A stretch of DNA of 64,000 nucleotides from NCBI RefSeq assembly GCF_000518085.1, contig NZ_JACX01000007.1, positions 1-64,000 of the forward strand. The letters are read 5' to 3'. The DNA comes from Bartonella grahamii ATCC 700132 (GTDB lineage Bacteria; Pseudomonadota; Alphaproteobacteria; Rhizobiales; Rhizobiaceae). Position 1 is the stretch's first letter. Each line of letters starts with the position of its first letter. A program made the position numbers and the translations under genes. This document shows positions 26,424-36,271 of the stretch, one piece after another. The notes under the pieces are model-generated. The model was given only the letters and a program-made list of their open reading frames with translations. It was not told the DNA's origin and searched no databases.

Positions 26424-27242
26424 ATGATTACAAAGTATTTAGTCTCAACATCTATCTTTTCTTTAATTTCAATTTCTGTAGTACAGGCGGCGGATGTCAT
26501 TACTCCTGAGCAGCCTGTTCCTGTTATTGCAGTTCCTGCTTTTTCTTGGACAGGGTTTTATCTTGGAGGACAGATTGGTAGCTTTTCAGGTAAAACAACT
26601 GCAAGTTATTTAAAAGATGAGACGGGGATATGGAATCCAATTGGAAAGGAGGATTTACCTAAACTTTCTGGTTTTATAGGGGGAGTTTATGCAGGTTCCA
26701 ATATTGATATCGATAATGGTTTTATTATAGGTATTGATACGGATATTATGTGGTCTGATAAAAAGAGTACAAAAGATATTAATCGACCAAAAAAAAGTCA
26801 AACTGAAGAAGCTTCTTCAGAAGAAACAAATCTAACAAGAGATTCTCATGAGGAGGATTCGGCAATACCTATTGAAGCTGTACGCCATACTTTAAAACAA
26901 AAATGGACTGGTGCTACGCGGGTGAAAGTTGGTTTTGCGATTGAGCGTGTGATGCCTTATGTTTCTGGAGGGATTGCTTATACGCAGCTTCAGAATATTT
27001 TTGGGCTAGTTGCTGATAGCAACAACAGAGCAGTTAATTTTTCTGATTGGTTGCATGATGAAAAAAAGACCATGATTGGTTATACCCTCGGGGGTGGTGT
27101 TGATTTTGCAATGACTGATAATGTTATTGTGCGTGCAGAATACCGTTATTCAGATTTTGGTAAAAAGAAGTTCGTGCATGATAAATTTGAAATGGGCTAC
27201 AAGACAAACGATTTCCGCGTGGGTGTAGCTTATAAATTTTAA
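26424..27242 (+). CDS. Omp31/hemin-binding-type outer membrane beta-barrel protein
   Basis: A 272-residue outer membrane protein with a Sec signal peptide (cleavage after VQA, residue 22), then AFSWTGFYLGGQIG, the typical start of the Omp25/Omp31 8-strand barrel family, and a C-terminal strand YKTNDFRVGVAYKF ending in Phe. In Bartonella the Hbp (Pap31) proteins of this family bind hemin and fibronectin-like ligands. A highly charged stretch at about residues 110-155 (KSTKDINRPKKSQ, EEASSEETN) replaces a loop and is probably surface exposed. AGGGGAG lies 6 nt before the ATG. Single gene with its own terminator. Confidence 0.82.
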   Translation: MITKYLVSTSIFSLISISVVQAADVITPEQPVPVIAVPAFSWTGFYLGGQIGSFSGKTTASYLKDETGIWNPIGKEDLPKLSGFIGGVYAGSNIDIDNGFIIGIDTDIMWSDKKSTKDINRPKKSQTEEASSEETNLTRDSHEEDSAIPIEAVRHTLKQKWTGATRVKVGFAIERVMPYVSGGIAYTQLQNIFGLVADSNNRAVNFSDWLHDEKKTMIGYTLGGGVDFAMTDNVIVRAEYRYSDFGKKKFVHDKFEMGYKTNDFRVGVAYKF

Positions 27243-27264
27243 TTTTTTGCAGAATTAAAAATTC

Positions 27265-27298
27265 AAAAGTCTCATTTTCGAATGAGGCTTTTATTGTT
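27265..27298 (+). terminator. Rho-independent terminator of the Omp31-like gene
   Basis: A 12-bp stem (27265-27276 with 27281-27292, one G-U pair) closed by a TTCG tetraloop and followed by a T-rich tail, 23 nt after the stop codon. Confidence 0.85.
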
Positions 27299-27462
27299 TA
27301 GATATGTTCTGGAAAAAATCCTTCACTCAAAAGAGCTACTATTTTATTCGAACAATACTTTGATTTGTAAATATAATTTACTTTTTTCATGTTAAGTGAG
27401 AGCCCCAAGTATCATAAGATTTTCTCATTTTAAACCTATACCATGTTGAACCAATCAAAACC

Positions 27463-27732
27463 ATGTTTTTTGTACGTCAAAGAAGGGAGAGCTGTGAGAT
27501 AAAAAACATTAAAGAAAGAATAAAAATGCCTCTTATGAACCATCTCAAGTGCCAAAGGCTGTCGCTAGATTGGGGGGGAAGTGTGAGACTTGATACTAGT
27601 TTGTTTTTTCATAAATGTAAAGATGGTGCTACTAAATGGACTTATCATTACATCATTCATAGGTGCCGTGGGGAAATGGATTTGGGTGCTTTAAAAGATG
27701 CTTTTTTCACAAACCATGAATTGGCAACTTAA
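27463..27732 (+). pseudogene. Decayed N-terminal fragment of a phage-type tyrosine integrase
   Basis: An 89-codon frame whose C-terminal half, KDGATKWTYHYIIHRCRGEMDLGALKDA, follows the DUF4102 arm-binding domain of phage integrases (pattern: G-ATKW-Y-Y-I-GRRREMGLGALKD). The usual Gly-rich DGGGLYL segment is damaged (GSVRLDTSLFF), and the catalytic domain is absent because a TAA follows at 27730. The stretch AAAATG to TTATGAACCATCTC is shared with the second fragment at 38950-38980, so both come from one family of elements. No full integrase is in the window. Confidence 0.5.
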
Positions 27733-28685
27733 TGGCGTTTTGTTTTATTTGAAATACCTTTCATACAATCGACTTTTCTGTTTTTCGTTATCGTAAAATA
27801 TTTTATTTAATAACAAAAAAATCGCAAAAAATTTCTAAAGTACGTAAAATTACATCCTCAATATAACTCAATAATAATGAAAATTCATATTATAATTTTT
27901 ATTATTACTAGATATTTTATGTGATGTTATAAATAATAATTTATAGTAATAAAATAATTATAAAGAGTATTATAAAGTAAATTATAGGAAAAATAGATAG
28001 AAAATTAGAAATTTATCGAGGCATAAAAAACATTCTTACCTATGCCTGTTATCGAAATAGAATCTATTATTTTTTATAAATCTTGTAAATGTACAATAAT
28101 AAATGTCGAGTGAAATAGGAGGGAATAATTTCAAATCTATTTACGATAAATCAATCAGCATCGTTTGTTTGTGAATTACAAGTAGGTTGGGTTATTGAAA
28201 TTATATATTTTAGTTACTATTATGATTTTTTAGTCATTGATTTTCAGGTATAGAAGCTGAATGAACTTCTCTATTATTCTATAAAATACCATCACTGTAG
28301 TGATATAAGGATTTTACGCATTAGATGCTTTTGGAGGAGTGTATGATAAAATTCAAGGCATGATTTGTGTGTAGAGCTTTGTGAAGTAAATCACATGCAC
28401 AATTAGCAGGTGGAATTCGTGCGACAAGAATCTGGATTATTTATAGATCAGGTGTGGTAGAAATTTTCGTCCTTTAGGACGGGAAGGAAGTAGGCCAATG
28501 AGTTTGTAAAGCCAGTTATATAAGAGGAGTAGCAGATGGAATTCTCTGAGAGAAATTGGTTTATCGACAGAGAAAGTGAAACTTTGTCTTTTAAGGAGAA
28601 AAAGGGAAATAAGGATTATGATTTCCAAAGGGATATGAAATAAAAATATTTTCGTTTTTGGTTGTTTTGGCAACTATGAAGGTGT
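27733..28685. other. Gap of about 950 bp; one possible short ORF
   Basis: AT-rich sequence. A 35-codon ORF at 28536-28643 (plus strand, MEFSERNWFIDRESETL, ending FQRDMK) has a good Shine-Dalgarno (AGGAG, 7 nt before the ATG), but it could be a remnant, and I give it little weight. A small palindrome (CGTCCTTTAGGACG) is at about 28468-28481. I see no other gene or RNA. Confidence 0.3.
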
Positions 28686-29576
28686 TTAAAGATTAATTGT
28701 TTCAGTACATGCAATCTCGTTTTGGGGGTTGATAATGCTATAACGTTGCAATTGGCAGTGCCATTGATTTTGTAAGCGTTCAATGGAAAATAAATTAAAG
28801 CCTGCGGGTGGTTTTTTATCACCAAAAGCTTGTGATGCGGAAGGAACACCAACAATAGGAATTTTTTTAATTGGTCCTTCAATGTAATTCAATGTGGGTA
28901 AATGAGTATGTCCGTGAAGAATAAGTTCGCAACCGTGATATTTGATAACGTCTAGAAAACGTTTTATATCTCGTAGTTTTTTATGCCAAGATGTTGCCTT
29001 GGGAAAGGGGGGATGGTGAATCATGACGACACGAAAAAGGTTACGCTGTGCTGCTTCCTTTAAAAAGAGCGGTAAAGTTTGCGCTTGCATTTTACCAAAA
29101 TAACCAGAAGCTTGAAAAGGTGGTGTCGCGATGGCTGAAGAAGTTGCTATGATGGCGACATTTTTGCGAATGCGCATATAAGGAAAAAGAAAGGCGCTTT
29201 TTTGAGGGACATCACCTGTGATCCAAGGTTTAAAAAGAGTACATGCTTTTTGGAAAGCACCGCGGACATAGGCGTCATGATTTCCAAATGTCAAGGAAAT
29301 ATCTTGAGGTTGTCCTAAGTTAAGTAGCCAACGATGTGCTTGTTCAAATTCCTTATCTAGAGCAAGATTCACAAGATCACCAGAGATCACAAGATGATCA
29401 GGTTTTTTTTTGTTTAAGGCATCTATTAAAGTTTCTAGGACATTTGTTACCATTTGACTCTTACGTTTTCTTTGCCAATTCAGATAACCGGTAAGACGCT
29501 TTCCAGAAAGTTCAAAAAGGGAAGGTTGCGGGAGAGGGGAAAGATGTACATCCGATATATGGGCAAGATAAAACAT
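28686..29576 (-). CDS. Calcineurin-like metallophosphoesterase
   Basis: A 296-residue protein with the five metal-binding motifs of the calcineurin-like fold in order: DVH (residues 9-11), GDLVN, GNHD, IHHPP and HGHTH. These ligate two metal ions, so the enzyme is likely an active phosphodiesterase or phosphatase; the substrate is unknown (cyclic nucleotides, phospholipids and UDP-sugars are used by relatives). There is no signal peptide or membrane helix. The gene stands alone between two large gaps. Confidence 0.85.
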   Translation of the reverse strand: MFYLAHISDVHLSPLPQPSLFELSGKRLTGYLNWQRKRKSQMVTNVLETLIDALNKKKPDHLVISGDLVNLALDKEFEQAHRWLLNLGQPQDISLTFGNHDAYVRGAFQKACTLFKPWITGDVPQKSAFLFPYMRIRKNVAIIATSSAIATPPFQASGYFGKMQAQTLPLFLKEAAQRNLFRVVMIHHPPFPKATSWHKKLRDIKRFLDVIKYHGCELILHGHTHLPTLNYIEGPIKKIPIVGVPSASQAFGDKKPPAGFNLFSIERLQNQWHCQLQRYSIINPQNEIACTETINL

Positions 29577-30471
29577 AAAAGCTCGTAGAGTATTAAAAAT
29601 GATTTAGAGAATAAGCATAAGATAAGTTGATACTTAAAGGCAAGAAGGATTGTAAAATGAAAAATAGCTTGTTGAAAATATGAGAAAATTCTTTGAAGAA
29701 TTAACGCTGTATTGTATTTTTTATGAAAAGAACAACATAATACAACATATCATTCTTGGCAATCGATATGTCTTTTGTATGATGGGATAGACTTTAAAAT
29801 GATGGTCATAAAGTTTTAAGACTTTTAAATAGCTTTTATACGACTACACATTATCATAAAAAATCTAATTATTCAGTATAAAATGCAAAAGAATGTATTG
29901 TATTTATCAGGAATTTTTACGGTTTTGGGCTGCCATGTATTGCTTTTAATGGGAGATTTTTTCATGCAAAACAGAACGATTCAAGAAGAATATCCCAAAT
30001 AAAATATCATTGTGTTGTACATTCATATATTTGTTTTGAAGAGATATTTCCCAGTGCGCTTGATTCCATTTCACGAAAGTTCTCAATACTATGAAAAGCC
30101 CCGTTTATAAGGCTTATTATGCGCCACCATTTTACATTTATACAAGGTGCAAAGTAAAACCATCATACTATTCTCCTCCCAATTTTGTGAAAATCCTTGC
30201 TTTAAGAGGATTCATAAGAGGTACTTTACTCTTTTCTTCAATGGTTTTTATTCATACAGACCTCTTTTAATAATGTGCAAGCGAGTGATTTTAATTAATT
30301 TAATATAGAAAGTATTACAAAAAAGAAAAATCCTACAGGGAATAATGACTCAATATGACTATAATGATAAATTATCATTATAGATCAATGTTTTTATCTA
30401 ATTGTAAAAGACAAGAAAATACACAAAAAATAAGCTAAATTTTAAAATTATCATACGAAATTTCAGATTTT
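29577..30471. other. Gap of about 900 bp, no supported gene
   Basis: Low-complexity AT-rich DNA with scattered short frames and many stops. I see no tRNA, IS element or confident promoter. It may contain remnants of a lost gene, but none can be identified by eye. Confidence 0.35.
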
Positions 30472-32568
30472 TCAACGGCTTTCACGATACCACATGCTGC
30501 TCAACAGTAAAAGGCAAGAAAGCAGCGCCAAGAAACCAGAAAATATCGAAAAATAAAAGGTATTAATTAAACGGGTTTCTGTCGCTTCTTTCAGAACAAT
30601 TGAATGCGCTGGGGAAGAAGACGGGTTTATTTTTGATTGAATCAGCTTGAATGGAGGAAGATGAATGTTTTCTTTTCCCTCAGGATGTAACCGTCCGATA
30701 TAACCACCGGTGTGTTTAATAATGGGGGCTAGTTTTTCTTGTGTTGAAATTAAGTCAAACAATTCAAGATTATCGAGCATCCCTACAGAAGAAAGTATTG
30801 TTAAATCGCCATTTTTAATGGTAAAAATTCCTGTTTCATCAGTGGTCCCAGTTGCGCTGAAGAGACCTTCTTGCTCTTTGGTGAGAGTGATATGTTCTTT
30901 TTTTCCAGAGGGAAAGGTTATTTCAGCGGGTTCTGGATGGTCTTTTAAAGTTTGGCGGCGAATTGTTAAATGATGACGGCTGCTAGTTGCACTTAATTTT
31001 TCTTCCTCAAGCTCTGGTTCTTTCATGAGCCAATGGGCAATACGACGATAAAGAGCTGCATAAGGACCGCCGCCTTCGAAACCTCGTGCCCAAAGCCAAC
31101 TTTCATCGGAGAGCAACATGCCTACACGTCCTTTATCAACATGCGCGAGAAGTAAAAGTGGTTGTTCATCGGCTCCTTTCATGAGGGCGATTCCGTTATT
31201 TATGTTTTGAATAGCAATTTGTCGCAACCATTGCCCCCATTGAGAAGCTGGAAGGTTAAGTGTTGCAAGGCCCCTTGTGACAGGATGGCGTTCACCTTCT
31301 TTGGTTAATGTGGGGCGAAAAGGCTTTTCAATAATAGTTCCATTGGGCAATGCCGGTAGAATGCTTATTAAAGGTGTTTTCGCAAGTGAGTTGTTTTTTG
31401 TAAATTCAGGTCCTGTTACCATCAGCAATGCACCCCCCTTTTGTACATATTGGGCGATATAATCATAATAGATTAAGGGTAGAGCAGCAGAGTGCTGGTA
31501 GCCATCAAGGATGATGAGATCAAAGTTATTAATCTCTTCAACAAAGAGTTTTCTTGTCGGAAAGACCACTAAGGATAATTGGCTTAAGGGCGTATTATCT
31601 GCTTTGGTGGGAGGACGTAAAATAGTAAAGTGAACAAGATCAATATTGGAGTCACCTTTCAAAAGGTCTCGCCATGTCCGTTCTCCATTATAAGGAGCAC
31701 CTGAAATAAGAAGAACGCGTAAATTTTCTCTGATTCCTTCAATGATTGTTATGGCGCGGTTGTTTTCAAAGCTTAGTTCACCTTTGTGTGGATCGGTTAT
31801 CACTTGGATAATATTTTTTTCAGCATGAGGAAGGGTAATTTCAGTTTGAAAAATCACGCCCGGAGTTACAGAATAATGGCCAATGTCTTGTCCATTGACG
31901 CTTAGTGTAATATTTGCTTTCTGTGGTATTGTTTTTTTGGCGGGGCCTTTATCTTCTACCAAAATGGAGAGCGTTTGTGGTTTGTTGACAAGGGCAAAGC
32001 GTGGAGGAGAAATAAACTTGATTTGGCGATCAAATTCATCTGAGTGTCCTGTAATCAGAGCATTGAGAGGTGCTTTATGATGAAGGTCTGATAGGTCAGG
32101 GATGTCATGTACTTGTCCATCGGTGATAAAAATGGTTCCTGCATAACGAGAGGGCGGCACATCAGATACTGCTTGTGTTAAAGCATCAAACAAATTCGTT
32201 GAGGGCGCATACTGATTATCAGCAAGTTTTCCAGCTTCAATAAAGCGTGGTTCAAATTGTGGATAATGCGCCAATGCTTGCGTTAATTGCGCGCGCGCTT
32301 CATCACTATCGTTTGTACGTGTTCCAAATGTTTGGCTTTTGCTACGGTCAATGACAATACCTACTGTGCTTTTCAGTGGTTCGCGCTGTTCTTTTATGAT
32401 CATTGGATTGAGCAAAGCAAGGATGAGGGCGCTTAATGCCATCAGACGAAATAAAGAACCTTGACGTTGCGTAACAAGACCAACAACGACAAAAAGCATC
32501 GATATTCCACTTAAGAACAGAATCCAAATGAGTGGTAAAAAAGGCTGAAAAGTGAAAAATGATATCAT
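30472..32568 (-). CDS. Large membrane-anchored protein of the MoxR operon
   Basis: A 698-residue protein with two N-terminal membrane helices (about residues 10-55), a vWA-like region starting STVGIVIDRSKSQTFG (near 68), long beta-rich periplasmic domains, a glutamine-amidotransferase-like segment (DGYQHSAALPLIYYDYIAQYVQKGGALLMVTGPE) and one C-terminal helix (residues about 670-692). It is the fourth gene of the moxR-DUF58-BatA/DUF4159 operon; its start overlaps the preceding stop by 4 bp. Such operons are linked to envelope integrity and complex assembly; the exact role is not known. Confidence 0.75.
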   Translation of the reverse strand: MISFFTFQPFLPLIWILFLSGISMLFVVVGLVTQRQGSLFRLMALSALILALLNPMIIKEQREPLKSTVGIVIDRSKSQTFGTRTNDSDEARAQLTQALAHYPQFEPRFIEAGKLADNQYAPSTNLFDALTQAVSDVPPSRYAGTIFITDGQVHDIPDLSDLHHKAPLNALITGHSDEFDRQIKFISPPRFALVNKPQTLSILVEDKGPAKKTIPQKANITLSVNGQDIGHYSVTPGVIFQTEITLPHAEKNIIQVITDPHKGELSFENNRAITIIEGIRENLRVLLISGAPYNGERTWRDLLKGDSNIDLVHFTILRPPTKADNTPLSQLSLVVFPTRKLFVEEINNFDLIILDGYQHSAALPLIYYDYIAQYVQKGGALLMVTGPEFTKNNSLAKTPLISILPALPNGTIIEKPFRPTLTKEGERHPVTRGLATLNLPASQWGQWLRQIAIQNINNGIALMKGADEQPLLLLAHVDKGRVGMLLSDESWLWARGFEGGGPYAALYRRIAHWLMKEPELEEEKLSATSSRHHLTIRRQTLKDHPEPAEITFPSGKKEHITLTKEQEGLFSATGTTDETGIFTIKNGDLTILSSVGMLDNLELFDLISTQEKLAPIIKHTGGYIGRLHPEGKENIHLPPFKLIQSKINPSSSPAHSIVLKEATETRLINTFYFSIFSGFLALLSCLLLLSSMWYRESR

Positions 32569-35363
32569 TGCCTTCTTTCTCTTTTAAAGCGTTCCAAGAG
32601 TGCTGGAACATGAACTTGGTCCGCTTTATAGTTTCCTGTAAGAACATAAAGGACAATATTTAAACCTGCACGAAATGCCCATAGACGTTGCATTGGATCA
32701 TTGGGAACAAGGGGATATTTCCATGTCCCTTTTTCATCGAGTGCCCAAGCACCGGCAAAGTTATTGGCGGTGATGAGAAGAGAACTTACATTATCACCGC
32801 TAGCAAGAGAATTTTTATTTTTTTTGTTTGTTGATGAGGATTCAATCCATAAAGGTGAACCACGGTAGAGACCAGGAAAATCTGGCATAATATAAAAAGA
32901 ACGTGCAACAACATGATCCGTTGATGCTGGCTCAATGGATGGAATATTTAACTCTTTTAAGATATCTCGTAATCGTTGCGTTTCTGGAGTGGCATCTCCT
33001 TCAAGATTAAGATTACTCTTTATCTGATCGCGTGTGTCAAATAAAATTGTTCCCCCATGTTTCATAAAGTTATTTATTTTTTCAAGACTTTTGGGGGTAG
33101 GTATAGGACTCTTAACATCAATTGGCCAGTAAATAAGAGGATAAAAAGAGAGTTCATCTTTATCGAGATCAAGTGCTGTAACAGAGCCTGGGGTAAGCAT
33201 TGTGCGCTCTGCAATAAATTGACTTAACGCTTCTAGACCACGTTTACTCGTTGTATCAATCTCATGATTATTGGTTATAACATAAGCAAGATGTGTTGCA
33301 CCAGCAGCTTGTACACTATCATGATGATTTTCTTTCGTTTGTGCATAAAGAGTTGGATCATATGAAAACAAGGCAATAAGACTTATAAAAGGGAGGAGAA
33401 ACATATTACGCCGTTTCATGAAAGAAAAAATATCTCCCATCCATAAAATGAGAAAATTGTCAAAGGCGAATAATAAGATGGCTAATCCTAAAAGTGGACC
33501 GATAAGATTTTTTTCTTTTGTATCGTAAGATAAAGGGCTTTTATTAAGAGAAGTTGGCAATGATGATTGTTTCATCAAGTGCGACGAATGAGTTAAGAGA
33601 TTGAGTGCATAAAAATCGCTTTTGACACCATAAAGTCCTGGGGGAGTATTATAGGAAGGATGGGGTGGATTTTGAGAGTCAAAGACCAGTGGAACAACAT
33701 GAGAGGGCGGTACTTGTAATTGTCCGTCAGCGGTTATGGTTCGCCACGGGTTTTGTACCATTGTTCTTTTTTCTCTGTGTGTTAGGTTTGTGTTTTCGTT
33801 AGACCCTAATGTGATTAGTTTTTGCAACATTTGTGCAAAAAAGCCAGAAAGAGGAAGATTAGACCATGTGGGGTCAGGAGCAACATGAATGAGAATGAGG
33901 GTTCCTTTACCACGTTTTGCTGCGGTAATAAGAGGGGTTCCATCCGAAAGGCTAAGCCACGTTTTTTCAAAAAGATCTGGGGTTGGTTCTGCGAGGATTT
34001 GGCGCGAGACAGTGACATCTTCTGGAAAAGGAAGATCAAAGAAAAAGCTATTTTTTGCAAAAGGGGCAAGCTTTTGTGGTTTCGTCCAAGACATAATACT
34101 TCCAAGGAAACGTTGCCCCTGACGTAGCGGTATCGGAAGGAGATTATCATAATGTTCTGCACTACTGAGTTTTTCTCCTGCAAAGCGGATGAGTGTTCCC
34201 CCTTTATTCACAAAATCAGAAAGTTTTTCTTCTGCTTTTTCAGGCATGTTAACCATGTCGCTCATAATGAAAACAGATGGATTTTGTTTAAGCAAATAAT
34301 CAATATCCGTTGAAAGCTCTCTTCCACCGGCGGTTATAAGCTGTGTATATTCCTGTAATGCTTTGATAATGTAATAAAATGGAGAAAGTAAAGGCTGTGC
34401 CATTTCATTGGTATCGGGTGATAGAAGAGCAACACGGCTTATCTTGTTATGGCTGTCTACCAAGAAAGTTGCAGCAGCATGGTTTTGATTATTCATTTTT
34501 ATCCAAGCGATATCATTGCGTAGTTCAAGTGGTACATCAAAAGGAACAAGAGCTGTTGTTTCTCCTTCAGAGAAATTTTTCGTAAATTGACCGAGAAGTT
34601 GATTGTTTGAATCGTAGAGGTTGAGTGTAGCGGAAGTTTTGCCGTGTGTTGTTGAGCGGATAATACGCGCGACCATGCTTCCATCGTTATTTTCTACGGA
34701 TGTTATGCCGATTAAATCGGAGATATCATCCAAATACCATAAGAGTTTTTCAGGTTTTAATTCTTCAAGCAAAGCAAAAGCCTGCTCATCTTCATTTGTT
34801 TGTAATCCATCACTTAAATAAGCAACATCAAGAGGTTTTCCTTTGGTTATTTTTCTGAGTTTTTTCAGTGCGTGCACACGGTTGACAGGCCAAGGACGCG
34901 GTTGCAAATGCATTAAATGCTGTTTTATAATCTTGGCGGGTTGCGGCTCTATATTGGAGATATCATTTTCAGCCGTTGCAATAAGATAAATATTTTTTTG
35001 CTGTTTTTCTGCCTGAGCAAGGAGCATTTCAGCGATAGAGATGCGCTTTTTCCATTCTTTTACAGAAGCCCAACCATTATCAATAATGAGTGCAAGGGGT
35101 TGAGATCCGAAAAAGCTGATTGGTTTTTGATCCCACGTGGGGCGTGCTAACGCTATGATAACAAGTGCCGCTATGGTTAAACGCAACAAGAGCAACCACC
35201 AAGGTGTATGTTTTGCTGTTTCCTGCTGATGAGTTGGTTTGGGTAAGAAGCGTAACGGAGGAAAAAGCTCTTTACGCGGAGATGGAGGAGTTATCCGCAA
35301 CAGCCACCAAATGACCGGTAGGAACAAAAGCCCTAGTAACAGAAAGGGAGCAGCAAAACTCAA
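32565..35363 (-). CDS. BatA N-terminal / DUF4159 double-domain membrane protein
   Basis: A 932-residue protein. The N-terminus (AAPFLLLGLLFLPVIWWLLR with PPRKELFPPLRFL-like spacing) is the BatA/aerotolerance-operon membrane module with two helices; the middle has a vWA-like fold without a clear MIDAS motif and a gatase-like part; a further membrane segment near residue 640 precedes the C-terminal DUF4159 domain (FYPLIYWPIDVKSP, GGTILFDTRDQ, FPGLYRGSPLWIE). Overlaps both neighbours by 4 bp, showing tight translational coupling. It probably acts in the inner membrane with the MoxR ATPase. Confidence 0.8.
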   Translation of the reverse strand: MSFAAPFLLLGLLFLPVIWWLLRITPPSPRKELFPPLRFLPKPTHQQETAKHTPWWLLLLRLTIAALVIIALARPTWDQKPISFFGSQPLALIIDNGWASVKEWKKRISIAEMLLAQAEKQQKNIYLIATAENDISNIEPQPAKIIKQHLMHLQPRPWPVNRVHALKKLRKITKGKPLDVAYLSDGLQTNEDEQAFALLEELKPEKLLWYLDDISDLIGITSVENNDGSMVARIIRSTTHGKTSATLNLYDSNNQLLGQFTKNFSEGETTALVPFDVPLELRNDIAWIKMNNQNHAAATFLVDSHNKISRVALLSPDTNEMAQPLLSPFYYIIKALQEYTQLITAGGRELSTDIDYLLKQNPSVFIMSDMVNMPEKAEEKLSDFVNKGGTLIRFAGEKLSSAEHYDNLLPIPLRQGQRFLGSIMSWTKPQKLAPFAKNSFFFDLPFPEDVTVSRQILAEPTPDLFEKTWLSLSDGTPLITAAKRGKGTLILIHVAPDPTWSNLPLSGFFAQMLQKLITLGSNENTNLTHREKRTMVQNPWRTITADGQLQVPPSHVVPLVFDSQNPPHPSYNTPPGLYGVKSDFYALNLLTHSSHLMKQSSLPTSLNKSPLSYDTKEKNLIGPLLGLAILLFAFDNFLILWMGDIFSFMKRRNMFLLPFISLIALFSYDPTLYAQTKENHHDSVQAAGATHLAYVITNNHEIDTTSKRGLEALSQFIAERTMLTPGSVTALDLDKDELSFYPLIYWPIDVKSPIPTPKSLEKINNFMKHGGTILFDTRDQIKSNLNLEGDATPETQRLRDILKELNIPSIEPASTDHVVARSFYIMPDFPGLYRGSPLWIESSSTNKKNKNSLASGDNVSSLLITANNFAGAWALDEKGTWKYPLVPNDPMQRLWAFRAGLNIVLYVLTGNYKADQVHVPALLERFKRERRQ

Positions 35364-36271
35364 AGGGTCCTCCTTTTTTGCAATGGAGAGTCGCCCATTG
35401 TATTTGCAAGATGAAAAATGGTCTCTGTTAAAGGTTGATCCGTTTTACTAACGTGATAAGACCATCCTTGACGTGCGCAAAAATTTGCCAACTCTTGTCG
35501 CCTTGCGTGATATAGTTTACAATAGCTCTTACGAAGATCTTCTGCTTTTGTGGAAACATGTTTCTCTTTCGTTTCAGGATCAAAAAATTCTGTGTGACCT
35601 GCGTAGGGAAAGCTTTCTTCTGCGGGATCAGAAATTTCAATTAAATGAGCTGTCACCTGTTTTGTAGTTAAAACGGTTAAATGTTGGATGATTTTTTCAG
35701 GATAGTCGAGAAAATCACTCATTATAACGACATGTGAAAAGCGTGTAATCGTTGAAAAATCCGGAAATGAATTTTCATCTGAATGATTTTCTAAAGCAAA
35801 GGCTATTCGCTCTACGACATTGGATGTCATTGTGGGGGACATTAAGTTTGGAATAGCAATATGTTCGCCACTGCGAGCAAGAAGTGATGCTAGGGTAAGG
35901 GTAAGAATAATGGCATGATTACCTTTAGAGATTTTAGAAAAGCGCGAACAGTAATGCATTGATGCGCTCTGATCAGGACAGAGCCAAACGGTTTGTGTCA
36001 TTTGCCATTCGTGTTCGCGGAGATATGTATTTTCATCACGCGCTGAGCGCCGCCAATCAATGCGGGTAATAGATTCTCCTTCAACATAGGGACGAAATTG
36101 CCAAAAGTTTCCCCCATTACCGCGTTTGCGTTGTCCATGCCATCCGGTTATCAGTGTATTAGCGATATGACGTGCTTGTAAAAGGAAATATGGCATTTTG
36201 CCAGTATCCTTATGCAGTTCATTTGCCAGCGACAATGGAGGCTTTTGTAAAACTTTTTTGCCAATAGCCAT
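35360..36271 (-). CDS. DUF58 domain protein
   Basis: A 303-residue soluble protein with the DUF58 signature GGNFWQFRPYVEGESITRIDWRRSARDENTYLREHEW (from about residue 52) followed by a vWA-like domain (PDQSASMHYC). DUF58 proteins are the usual partner of MoxR ATPases. Its ATG directly follows the moxR stop codon (TGAATG). Confidence 0.85.
   Translation of the reverse strand: MAIGKKVLQKPPLSLANELHKDTGKMPYFLLQARHIANTLITGWHGQRKRGNGGNFWQFRPYVEGESITRIDWRRSARDENTYLREHEWQMTQTVWLCPDQSASMHYCSRFSKISKGNHAIILTLTLASLLARSGEHIAIPNLMSPTMTSNVVERIAFALENHSDENSFPDFSTITRFSHVVIMSDFLDYPEKIIQHLTVLTTKQVTAHLIEISDPAEESFPYAGHTEFFDPETKEKHVSTKAEDLRKSYCKLYHARRQELANFCARQGWSYHVSKTDQPLTETIFHLANTMGDSPLQKRRTL

Noticed and set aside
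28437-28882. Minus-strand frames overlapping the metallophosphoesterase 3' end
   Set aside because: They run through the real gene in another frame or through AT-rich DNA and have no family resemblance.
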